Assembly (NCBI GenBank): GCA_023250255.1 | Contig: JAHFBB010000033.1 | Span: 1 to 7,646, forward strand | Source: Chloroflexota bacterium | GTDB lineage: Bacteria; Chloroflexota; Limnocylindria; QHBO01 | Length of the DNA stretch: 7,646 nt | Direction of reading: 5' to 3' | In this document: positions 1 to 5,927 of the stretch, piece by piece | Layout of the letters: each line of letters starts with the position of its first letter | Position numbering within the stretch: position 1 is the first letter of the stretch | The notes under the pieces: model-generated | Databases searched by the model: none | What the model saw: the letters and a program-made list of their open reading frames with translations, nothing else | Told to the model about the DNA's origin: nothing | Position numbers and translations under genes: made by a program

Positions 1-713
1 TGGTGCCCTGGCTCGTCCCGCTGGCCGCGGTCCTGGCCGGATTGGTCGGCTGGCTGTGGTGGCTCGTGCGCGCCCGCCGCGGAAACAGGGCCGATGAGCC
101 TGACCCGAACCCGTCAACGCCGGACCCGACCGACCAGCCGGACCCCGCTGCCCGACGCCTGGTGGCGTGGGTTGGCGGGGGCGTGCTGGCGGTGGCCGCC
201 ATCGGCCTGTTTCTGCCCGGTCCCCTCGGGCTGGCCAATCCGCAGGTCGTGAACTCCGCCCTGCTCGAGGCTCAGCAGAGCGAGGCCCAACGACAGTCCC
301 AGATCACCGAGCTGCTGACCGGGTTGCAGTCGGATCCGACCGACACCGATGCGCTGTCGGAGCTGGCGGATGCGTACCTGGCCGGTGCGAGTCAGACCGA
401 TCTCGAACGAGGTGCCCGCACGCTGTTGGCCCTGCTGGCTCTTCAACCGGAGCGGACCGATGCCTACACCAGGCTGATCACGGCCTATGTCCGTGCCGAC
501 GACTGGACCGATGCGCAGGCCGCGACCGATGCCCTGGCCGAGCTGGCTCCCGACTCGGCAGACGTTGCTTTCTTCAACGGCCTGATTGCCTGGCGCGGCA
601 GGGGCGACGCCGAAACCGCGTTGGCCGCCTTTGACGATTTCCTGGCTCTCGCCCCGGATGATCCCCGAGCAACAATGATTCGCGCCCTGCGTGCAGAGGC
701 CGCCGCTCAGTAG
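1..713 (+). CDS. CcmH/CcmI-like cytochrome c biogenesis protein, C-terminal part (5' truncated by window edge)
   Basis: Probable C-terminal part of a cytochrome c maturation (System I) protein that handles apocytochrome c for haem ligation outside the membrane. The frame is open from the first base. The first in-window start is GTG at 3, but the preceding bases are in frame with no stop, so the true start probably lies upstream. Residues 2-23 form a Trp- and Leu-rich membrane helix followed by RARRG, which resembles the end of CcmH. Residues 26-50 are an acidic PDP-rich linker, residues 52-75 a second membrane helix preceded by RR, and residues 100-235 a helical TPR-like region of about three repeats. 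By the positive-inside rule the linker is cytoplasmic and the TPR domain external, as in fused CcmH-CcmI proteins such as E. coli CcmH. The CcmH redox CxxC motif would lie upstream and is not visible. A different TPR membrane protein remains possible. Confidence 0.62.
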   Translation, partial: VPWLVPLAAVLAGLVGWLWWLVRARRGNRADEPDPNPSTPDPTDQPDPAARRLVAWVGGGVLAVAAIGLFLPGPLGLANPQVVNSALLEAQQSEAQRQSQITELLTGLQSDPTDTDALSELADAYLAGASQTDLERGARTLLALLALQPERTDAYTRLITAYVRADDWTDAQAATDALAELAPDSADVAFFNGLIAWRGRGDAETALAAFDDFLALAPDDPRATMIRALRAEAAAQ

Positions 714-734
714 ATTTCGATCCAGGACGCCCCC

Positions 735-740
735 TACCAT
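735..740 (+). promoter_or_regulatory. Possible -10 box (TACCAT) for the TSUP permease gene
   Basis: TACCAT in the 60-bp gap after the CcmI-like gene fits the TANNNT pattern. It would place a transcript start about 27 nt before the ATG. No convincing -35 lies at 16-18 bp, so the permease could instead be read through from the upstream gene. Confidence 0.25.
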
Positions 741-757
741 TGGCGCGGTCAGCCAGC

Positions 758-765
758 GAGAGAGG
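758..765 (+). promoter_or_regulatory. Ribosome binding site of the TSUP permease gene
   Basis: GAGAGAGG lies 8 nt before the ATG at 774. A purine-rich run at this spacing supports the chosen start. The six bases GAGAGG also precede the DUF47 gene on the other strand. Confidence 0.6.
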
Positions 766-773
766 TATGCGCC

Positions 774-1142
774 ATGTCGTTCATCCAGGGATTCATCATC
801 GGCTCGGTCGGACTGGCCGGCGGATTGCTGTCCGGGGCCTTTGGCATCGGTGGCGGGCTGGTCATCGTGCCTGGTCTGGTGGTCCTCGCGGGTTTCGGCC
901 TGCGCGAGGCGGCGGGGACATCGCTGGCGGCGCTGCTGCTGCCGGTCGGGATCCTGGGTGCCCTGGAGTACTGGCGCGCCGGGGAGGTGAATGTCGCGGC
1001 CGCAGCTCTCATTGCCCTGGGGCTGCTGGTTGGGGCCTTCCTTGGTGCGCGTTTCTCGCTGGGTCTGCCGATCGACCTGGTCGGCAGGGCCTTTGGCGTC
1101 CTGCTGCTGGTGGTCGGGGTGAAGTTCGCCCTGTTCCCCTAG
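774..1142 (+). CDS. Half-size TauE/SafE (TSUP) family membrane permease
   Basis: A 122-residue, very hydrophobic protein of the TauE/SafE (TSUP) family, whose members export or import small anions such as sulfite or organosulfonates. The N-terminal repeat is recognisable: a small-residue helix ending in GAFGIGGGLVIVP (21-33), then GTSLAALLLP (48-57), a helix around 73-92 ending in GAFLGAR, and a last helix at about 101-120. Full-length members are about 240-270 residues with two such repeats; this protein has one and ends cleanly, so it would have to work as a dimer (inference). The ATG at 774 is supported by GAGAGAGG 8 nt upstream. The stop TAG at 1140-1142 overlaps the stop of the convergent phosphate transporter. 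The substrate cannot be inferred. Confidence 0.85.
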   Translation: MSFIQGFIIGSVGLAGGLLSGAFGIGGGLVIVPGLVVLAGFGLREAAGTSLAALLLPVGILGALEYWRAGEVNVAAAALIALGLLVGAFLGARFSLGLPIDLVGRAFGVLLLVVGVKFALFP

Positions 1143-1152
1143 CTGAACAGGG
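1129..1152. repeat. Inverted repeat spanning two convergent stop codons; possible bidirectional terminator
   Basis: CCCTGTTC (1129-1136) and GAACAGGG (1145-1152) form a perfect 8-bp stem around an 8-nt loop that contains CTAG, the overlapping stops of the TSUP and PiT genes. With one bulged G the stem extends by GC and CG. Neither strand has a T-run after the stem, so intrinsic termination is uncertain. Confidence 0.4.
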
Positions 1153-2143
1153 GCGCCAGCAGGAAATAGGACAAGGCGGCGACGATCCCCGACGCGGGGA
1201 GGGTCAGCACCCAGGCGGTGCCGATATTGCGGGCCACCCCCCAGCGAACGGCCTTGATCCGGTCACTCGATCCGGTACCCATGATCGCGCTGGAAATGAC
1301 GTGGGTCGTTGAGACCGGGATGCCGAAATGCGACGCCCCGAAGATGACGGTGGCCGCAGTTGTTTCTGCGGCGAAACCGTGGACCGGATCGAGTTTGACG
1401 ACCTTGGTGCCCATGGTCTTGATGATCCGCCAGCCGCCGGCCGCGGTACCCAGCGAGATCGAGGTCGCCGCCACCAGGATGACCCACAGCGGGACCTCGA
1501 AGGTCGGGATGACGCCGGCGGTGAACAAGGCCAGGGTCATGATGCCCATGGTCTTCTGGGCGTCGTTCGAACCGTGGCTGAAGGCCATGAAGCCGGCGCT
1601 CACCACCTGAAGTCGCCGGAAGCGGCCGTTCAGGGATTGGGGGTGCGCCCGCCGGAAGATATTGAAAATCAGGACCATCGCCAGGAAGGCGAGCACGAAG
1701 CCAACGACCGGCGAGGTGACCAGCGGGATGAGGACCTTGTTGATGATCCCTTCGGGGATCCACGACTGGAATCCAGCGGCCGCGGCAGAGGCTCCGAGCA
1801 GGCCGCCGATCAAGGCATGGCTGCTGGATGACGGGATACCCAGCCGCCACGTAATCAGGTTCCAGGTGATGGCTCCCAGCAGGGCGCAGGCCACCACCAG
1901 CATGTTGGTATCGGTGGATTCGACGAGGCCTGCGCCAATGGTCTTGGCAACCGCCGTTCCGGTGAGCGCCCCGACGAAGTTCGCGGTGGCTGACATGGCA
2001 ATCGCGTGGCTCGGCTTGAGGGCCCGGGTACTGACCGAGGTGGCGATGGCGTTGGCCGTGTCATGGAAACCATTGATGTAATCAAAGGCGACCGCCAGCC
2101 CAAGGACGGCCAGGAGGCCCAGGGTCCACCCCTCGGGAAGCAT
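1139..2143 (-). CDS. pit: Inorganic phosphate transporter, PiT family
   Basis: A 334-residue cytoplasmic-membrane transporter, probably a cation- or proton-coupled symporter of inorganic or metal-complexed phosphate. All PiT signatures are present: NGFHDTANAIAT near residues 24-35, GIPSSSSHALIGG at 102-114, GSNDAQKTMG at 191-200 and GIPVSTTHVISSAIMG at 274-289. The first and third are the paired GxxD motifs of the two inverted halves, and the two Ser/Thr-rich motifs follow each. Hydrophobic helices fill the rest. The length is close to the short bacterial form, without the long cytoplasmic insert of E. coli PitA. The gene begins 3 nt after the DUF47 stop (TGA CCG ATG) with no Shine-Dalgarno sequence, so translation is probably coupled. 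The 3' end overlaps the convergent TSUP gene by 4 nt. Confidence 0.95.
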   Translation of the reverse strand: MLPEGWTLGLLAVLGLAVAFDYINGFHDTANAIATSVSTRALKPSHAIAMSATANFVGALTGTAVAKTIGAGLVESTDTNMLVVACALLGAITWNLITWRLGIPSSSSHALIGGLLGASAAAAGFQSWIPEGIINKVLIPLVTSPVVGFVLAFLAMVLIFNIFRRAHPQSLNGRFRRLQVVSAGFMAFSHGSNDAQKTMGIMTLALFTAGVIPTFEVPLWVILVAATSISLGTAAGGWRIIKTMGTKVVKLDPVHGFAAETTAATVIFGASHFGIPVSTTHVISSAIMGTGSSDRIKAVRWGVARNIGTAWVLTLPASGIVAALSYFLLAPLFS

Positions 2144-2146
2144 CGG

Positions 2147-2764
2147 TCAGGAGTGCTTGAGGACGATCCGCTCGAAGATGTTGGCCACGTCTTCACAGGA
2201 ATCCACGGCCGACTCAAGCAGGGTGTAGATGTCCTTCCACTTGATGACCTCCAGCGGGTCGCTGCCCTCCTTGAACAGGGCGGCAATTCCTCGCCGGACG
2301 ATCCGGTCACCCTCATTTTCGAGCCGATGGATCTCGATCCAGAACCCGTCCAGACCTCGGAAGGTATGGAGTTGCGCCATGGCGAGCTGGATCTGCTCGC
2401 ACTGCCGAACGATGATCTCTGCCTGGTCGATGGCAACCTGGGTCGGCGCCGTGATCCCATACAGGATGAACGTGTCGGAGACCTCCTCGATGAGGTCGAT
2501 GACATCATCGAGACGACTGATCAGGTCGCTGATGTCCTCACGGTCGAACGGGGTGACGAAGCTCGCCTCGAGCTGGCGGCCGATATCGTGACTCATGAGG
2601 TCACCGGCGTGCTCGGCATCGGTGATCTGGGCGGCAAGCCGTTCGCGTTCGTCGTAGTTATGGAGCATCTGCTCGAGCAGTCGAGCGCCGGCCAGGACGT
2701 TGGCACCGTCTTCGATGAACAGCCTGAAGAACTTCGTTTCGCGCGGGATCAGCGGGAGACGCAT
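2147..2764 (-). CDS. DUF47 family (PhoU-like) phosphate transport regulator
   Basis: A 205-residue soluble, all-helical protein of the DUF47/PhoU-like family, which commonly sits beside PiT transporters and is thought to control them. Visible family features are the acidic EHAGD motif at 51-55, TPFDREDI at 71-78, LDDVIDLIEE at 85-94, a second acidic motif ENEGD at 149-153, and KWKDIYTLLESAVDSCED at 175-192. The ExxxD pairs are the metal-binding positions in PhoU proteins. I chose the ATG at 2764 because the family N-terminus (RLPLIPRETKFF) begins there and GAGAGG lies 5 nt upstream. The frame is open further upstream to 2890, but that extension runs into the tRNA gene. It is the first gene of a two-gene operon with the PiT gene 3 nt downstream. 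Confidence 0.93.
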   Translation of the reverse strand: MRLPLIPRETKFFRLFIEDGANVLAGARLLEQMLHNYDERERLAAQITDAEHAGDLMSHDIGRQLEASFVTPFDREDISDLISRLDDVIDLIEEVSDTFILYGITAPTQVAIDQAEIIVRQCEQIQLAMAQLHTFRGLDGFWIEIHRLENEGDRIVRRGIAALFKEGSDPLEVIKWKDIYTLLESAVDSCEDVANIFERIVLKHS

Positions 2765-2769
2765 CGGTT

Positions 2770-2775
2770 CCTCTC
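2770..2775 (-). promoter_or_regulatory. Ribosome binding site of the DUF47 gene
   Basis: GAGAGG on the minus strand lies 5 nt before the ATG at 2764. It decides the start against the longer open frame that would overlap tRNA-Lys. Confidence 0.6.
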
Positions 2776-2833
2776 GTGGATGGGCGGTGGGCGATCGATA
2801 GCGTACCGGTTTTCTGCCGACGACCGCGCGCGA

Positions 2834-2860
2834 CGCTCCCCGGCAATGCCGTGAGGAGCG
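2834..2860 (-). terminator. GC-rich hairpin just downstream of tRNA-Lys
   Basis: CGCTCC (2834-2839) pairs with GGAGCG (2855-2860), and inside it CGGC (2841-2844) pairs with GCCG (2848-2851) around a 3-nt loop. The hairpin starts three bases after the tRNA CCA end, where a terminator or processing signal is expected. No U-run follows, so it is either a U-less terminator or a structure guiding 3' processing. Confidence 0.4.
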
Positions 2861-2862
2861 CC

Positions 2863-2937
2863 TGGAGGGCCGTGTGGGATTCGAACCCACGACACGAGGA
2901 TTAAAAGTCCCCTGCTCTGCCGCTGAGCTAACGGCCC
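2863..2937 (-). tRNA. tRNA-Lys (anticodon TTT), CCA encoded
   Basis: The minus strand folds into a complete cloverleaf of 75 nt including CCA. The acceptor stem is GGGCCGT/ACGGCCC (7 bp, perfect), the D stem GCTC/GAGC with loop AGCGGCA, and the anticodon stem GGGGA/TCCTC (one G-U pair) with loop CTTTTAA, giving anticodon TTT for lysine. The variable loop is GTGTC, and the T stem GTGGG/CCCAC carries loop TTCGAAT. The base after the acceptor stem (discriminator) is T, followed by an encoded CCA (2865-2863). A discriminator U is unusual, since E. coli tRNA-Lys has A73. The 5' end is 19 nt downstream of the ligase stop codon. Confidence 0.95.
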
Positions 2938-2945
2938 ACCCGGCA

Positions 2946-2951
2946 AGGATA
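2946..2951 (-). promoter_or_regulatory. Possible -10 box (TATCCT) for tRNA-Lys
   Basis: TATCCT on the minus strand ends 8 nt before the tRNA 5' end, a suitable distance for a transcript starting at or just before the mature end. No clear -35 was found within the end of the ligase gene, so co-transcription with the ligase followed by processing is the alternative. Confidence 0.3.
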
Positions 2952-2956
2952 CGGCC

Positions 2957-4741
2957 TCATCCCGTGTGTATCGGATGGCGTGGCGGGTCGAGGCCGAAGA
3001 GGTCTGCGACCTGATCCGGGAAGTGGGCGATCACCTGCGTTCGGACGGGCCGTCCGGAGGAATCGAGTTCGCCCAACTCGCCCGACAGGGGCCGTGGCAG
3101 CCGACCGAACCTCCGGGGCCGTTCGTGGACCGCGAACGAGGCGGCGGCCGATTCAAGGTCGGGCTGAATCGCAGCCATGTCGGAGCCCGCCCTGGGAAGG
3201 ACGAGAACGCCGGTCCATGGCCGGTTGTCTCCCAGCAGAACGGCCTGGGTCACCGCTCCGCTCGCCACGAGGGCCGCTTCGATTGGGGCCGGGGCGACGT
3301 TCTTGCCAGTTCCCAACACGAGCAGGTTTTTCAGGCGACCGGTGATTCTCAGCAGGCCGGCGCTGTCGAAGGCACCCACGTCGCCGGTTCGCAACCAACC
3401 GTCGGCATCAAGCACGGCGGCGGTATCGGCTGCGCGGTCGAGGTAGCCGGCCATCACCTGTGGCCCACGGGCCAGGACTTCGCCGGTCACCGGGTCAAGT
3501 CGAAGTTCGGTGTCCGGGATTGGCGGGCCAACGGTTCCGTGGCGGTACGACTCCGCGCGACCGACGGTCAGCAGCGGCGCAGTCTCGGTCAGCCCGTAGC
3601 CTTCGAGGATCGTGATTCCCAGCTCCTCGAACAGCATCGCCGTCGCCGGAGGCAGTGGGGCGCCACCCGATGCAAGAAACCGCAGCCGTCCTCCGAAGGC
3701 GGCATGCAGGCGGCGGAGGACGAGGTGTCGGGCCAGCCAACAACCTGCCCGCACCGGTACCGATGGTCGACGGCCGGCGAGGTGCGCCTGGTAGCGCGCC
3801 TGTCGTACCGACCGAGCCCAACCAACGAGACGTCGCTGGAGCACTGATCCGCTCGCGAGCTGCGTCGCTACCCGGTCCCCGAATTGTTCGAAGAACAACG
3901 GGACGCAGGCCATGATCGTTGGCCTCACCGCCGGCAGGTCGGACGCCCACCGTTCGAAACTCCGATCCCCAAAGGCCACGGCTCCCCCGGCCGACAGCAA
4001 CACCAGCACCCCTGCGCCACGCTCGAACATGTGACTCAGCGGCAGGACCGACAGCGTCCGATCGCTGGGGCCGATGTCGAGTGCCTGGGCGGCGGCCAGC
4101 GCACTGTGCACGACGTTGGCGTGGCTGATGAGCACACCCTTCGGGATACCGTCCTCGCCAATGGTGTGAACGATCGTGGCGAGCGACTCCGGCTTGACGG
4201 CTCGCCAGTTCCATTCCCACATGGGTCCGTCCAATGGGTAATCCAGCTCGCCGACATCCGAGAATCCGTCGGCTGGCTCCATGAGCACGATGGGTACCCT
4301 GTCTGCCCCGGCCGGCCAGCCCTCGGCGAACCGATGTGCCAGGTGAGCGTTCTCGGCAATGACCAGGCTGGCACCCACCGAGCGGGTCATGGCCGCCATT
4401 CGGGCCGGCGGGTCGCCGGGAAAGATGGGGCAGGTCACCACGCCCAGCGAAAGGCAGGCGAGGTCGGTGGTCACCCATTCCGGTCGCGAGCGCGACAGGA
4501 TCATGACCCGGTCGCCCCCGGTGAGTCCTCGGGCGGCCAGCGTACGGGCCTCGCCACCGACCCTTCTCCACATCTCTGCGTAGGTCAGGCTCCGCCACCC
4601 CGACCGATGGGTCGCGTCCTTCCAACGCAGTGCCTCCCTGTGGGGCCATCGGCGCACCGAGCGCTCCACCAGTCCAACGATGGTGGCCACCTCCGGAAGG
4701 CTTCCCGGACGCAATGGTTCACCGCGAACGATATCGTTCAC
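2957..4741 (-). CDS. AMP-binding long-chain acyl-CoA ligase-like protein with altered catalytic motifs
   Basis: A 594-residue member of the adenylate-forming (ANL) superfamily, closest in layout to long-chain fatty acyl-CoA ligases. Matching features are LPLSHMFER at 233-241, RPTIMACVPLFFEQ at 273-286, FLASGGAPLPP at 355-365, GYGLTETAP at 381-389, GWLRTGD at 448-454, ITGRLKN at 466-472, GKNVAPAPIEAAL at 479-491, and a C-terminal VHERPRRF segment. Two key sites are changed. The phosphate-binding loop, normally TSGTTGxPKG, reads HTIGEDGIPKG at 192-202. The A10 lysine (family pattern PTGK or PTLK) is Arg564 in DSSGRPVR. ATP-dependent CoA ligation may therefore be weak, altered or lost. The GTG start at 4741 overlaps the acyltransferase stop (GTGA); an open frame continues upstream to 5200, but that part is non-homologous shadow of the acyltransferase. 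Translation is probably coupled, and the product may act with the acyltransferase (inference). Confidence 0.85.
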   Translation of the reverse strand: MNDIVRGEPLRPGSLPEVATIVGLVERSVRRWPHREALRWKDATHRSGWRSLTYAEMWRRVGGEARTLAARGLTGGDRVMILSRSRPEWVTTDLACLSLGVVTCPIFPGDPPARMAAMTRSVGASLVIAENAHLAHRFAEGWPAGADRVPIVLMEPADGFSDVGELDYPLDGPMWEWNWRAVKPESLATIVHTIGEDGIPKGVLISHANVVHSALAAAQALDIGPSDRTLSVLPLSHMFERGAGVLVLLSAGGAVAFGDRSFERWASDLPAVRPTIMACVPLFFEQFGDRVATQLASGSVLQRRLVGWARSVRQARYQAHLAGRRPSVPVRAGCWLARHLVLRRLHAAFGGRLRFLASGGAPLPPATAMLFEELGITILEGYGLTETAPLLTVGRAESYRHGTVGPPIPDTELRLDPVTGEVLARGPQVMAGYLDRAADTAAVLDADGWLRTGDVGAFDSAGLLRITGRLKNLLVLGTGKNVAPAPIEAALVASGAVTQAVLLGDNRPWTGVLVLPRAGSDMAAIQPDLESAAASFAVHERPRRFGRLPRPLSGELGELDSSGRPVRTQVIAHFPDQVADLFGLDPPRHPIHTG

Positions 4742-4744
4742 CGC
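4717..4744. repeat. 14-bp palindrome with flanking 9-bp direct repeats at the acyltransferase/ligase junction
   Basis: GAACGATATCGTTC (4726-4739) is a perfect palindrome covering the first ligase codons and part of the acyltransferase stop. GTTCACCGC occurs at 4717-4725 and again at 4736-4744, 19 bp apart. It could be an operator-like site, an mRNA hairpin at the coupled start, or coincidence. Confidence 0.35.
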
Positions 4745-5847
4745 CGGCCACGCCCGAACGGCAGGCACAGCGCCAAGGTCACGGCCAGCGACACGGCCAG
4801 GATTGCGCCGAACGTTGCCCACAGGCCCCACCCAACGCCGACCAGCGCGGCCGCGACGACCACCACTACCGGGTGGTGGATAACGTAGAACGGCAGTACC
4901 CGCGGGCTCGCCCAGGACAGCACTGCCGGCCGCGCCGTGAGGTAGACCGATCCGAAGCCGATCAGCACCAGCACCATCAGCCAGCCAACAACGGTGCGCC
5001 AGCTGATGTACGCCAGACCAATGAGGCTGAACTCCGGGTCGTGTTCGAGCTCGAGCGGCGAGGCGTGGGAGAGCATCGGTACGAGCATGATGAGCACGAC
5101 CGGCATGGTCCAGAGCACGAGGCGCCGATGCTCGAGCAGGGCGACCAGCAGCCGGCGATCGGCGAGAGCGGTCACGCCCACCAGGAAATAGCCGAGCCAC
5201 AGGAAGAAATCGGCCCAGTCACGGTAGGCCGGGGCCAGCGGTCGGAGCACCGCCTGGGTCGCGAGGAGCACGGCCAGCGGGAGGAGTCGTGCGGACCGGC
5301 CAGAGAGGCCGTTGCCCGGAAGCGGTTGGCTGGCATCCGGCTGGCGTAACAGCCAGCTGAGGTAGGGGATCGAGGCAACGACGTACACCAAGAGGAATGC
5401 CAGGAACCACAGGTGGTACCCATATTCGCCGAACCAGCGGGGGCTGAAGCTGAAGGTCAACGACCCGAGGTAGGCGGCCGGGAATGCGCCGATGTCCGCA
5501 GGGCCACCGCTCGCCAGCGCGGCGACATACGCCTGCAGCGGGCTGAGGATGATCAGCCCGAGCACGAGCGGAAGGACCAGGCGTCGGACACGGAGGCCGG
5601 TATGACCGCCGATCCCGCGCCCGCGAACCGCCAGCCAGGTCGTCGCCCCGGCTAGGAAGAACATCAGCGGCATGCCGAACAGGTACCCGAAGCCGGAGTA
5701 GATGGCCAGGACCGGGCTGTGCTCGGGGTAGTTGATCAGCCAGCCGGTCAACACGAACGGCTGCGCGGCGTGGAATACGAATGCGCCGAATACGACCAGC
5801 ACCTTGAGCCAGTCGATCCAGTTGATCCGCTCGCCGCGTTCTGTCAT
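4738..5847 (-). CDS. Acyltransferase 3 family integral membrane protein
   Basis: A 369-residue polytopic membrane protein of the acyltransferase-3 family (OafA, MdoC/OpgC and WecH relatives), which transfer acyl groups such as acetyl or succinyl to surface glycans or lipids. The N-terminus IDWLKVLVVFGAFVFHAAQPF (11-31) matches the first helix, with His26 as the conserved catalytic histidine. Lys15 sits where most members have Arg (R-x10-H). Further family features are GMPLMFFLAG at 58-67, the basic RVRRLVLPL at 86-94, GYHLWFLAFLLVY at 143-155 and PFYVIHHPVV at 319-328 near the C-terminus. About ten hydrophobic helices are visible. The ATG at 5847 is chosen because homology starts there and a TAGGCT box ends 8 nt upstream; the frame stays open to 6117 but would overlap the divergent gene. 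The ligase gene follows with a 4-nt overlap. The acyl group and acceptor are unknown. Confidence 0.87.
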   Translation of the reverse strand: MTERGERINWIDWLKVLVVFGAFVFHAAQPFVLTGWLINYPEHSPVLAIYSGFGYLFGMPLMFFLAGATTWLAVRGRGIGGHTGLRVRRLVLPLVLGLIILSPLQAYVAALASGGPADIGAFPAAYLGSLTFSFSPRWFGEYGYHLWFLAFLLVYVVASIPYLSWLLRQPDASQPLPGNGLSGRSARLLPLAVLLATQAVLRPLAPAYRDWADFFLWLGYFLVGVTALADRRLLVALLEHRRLVLWTMPVVLIMLVPMLSHASPLELEHDPEFSLIGLAYISWRTVVGWLMVLVLIGFGSVYLTARPAVLSWASPRVLPFYVIHHPVVVVVAAALVGVGWGLWATFGAILAVSLAVTLALCLPFGRGRR

Positions 5848-5855
5848 TGGCGGGC

Positions 5856-5861
5856 AGCCTA
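5856..5861 (-). promoter_or_regulatory. Putative -10 box (TAGGCT) for a near-leaderless acyltransferase transcript
   Basis: TAGGCT on the minus strand ends 8 nt before the ATG at 5847, so a transcript would begin within a few bases of the start codon. No Shine-Dalgarno sequence and no clear -35 box are seen. Confidence 0.4.
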
Positions 5862-5921
5862 GCGTCCGCCGGCAGCCGCGGAAGTGACCCTTGGCTCTTC
5901 CCAGGGTGCCATCCCGATCGC

Positions 5922-5927
5922 TAGGAT
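5922..5927 (+). promoter_or_regulatory. Putative -10 box (TAGGAT) for a near-leaderless GT87 transcript
   Basis: TAGGAT ends 10 nt before the ATG at 5938 and mirrors the TAGGCT box of the divergent gene. It lies across the centre of an imperfectly spaced dyad, CCGATC (5914-5919) and GATCGG (5925-5930), which could bind a dimeric regulator. No -35 box is evident. Confidence 0.4.

Noticed and set aside
2006..2854. 282-residue plus-strand open frame antisense to DUF47 and PiT
   Set aside because: It has no recognisable domain and mirrors conserved codons of DUF47 on the other strand; long antisense frames are common at this GC content.
2765..2890. In-frame N-terminal extension of DUF47 by 42 residues to an ATG at 2890
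   Set aside because: It would run through part of tRNA-Lys and the hairpin, has no DUF47 homology, and a good ribosome binding site supports the start at 2764.
3884..4888. 334-residue plus-strand open frame antisense to the ligase
   Set aside because: Its His/Arg/Gly/Pro-rich composition and exact opposition to well-conserved ligase motifs mark it as a shadow.
4742..5200. Upstream open extension of the ligase frame by 153 residues
   Set aside because: It lies wholly inside the acyltransferase gene in another frame, its residues are Arg/Pro/Ala/Gly-rich as expected for a high-GC shadow, and the GTG at 4741 fits the family N-terminus and the GTGA overlap.
4630..5349. 239-residue plus-strand open frame antisense to the acyltransferase
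   Set aside because: Its Gln/Arg/Glu/His-rich low-complexity composition is what antisense of Leu/Val/Ala membrane codons gives.
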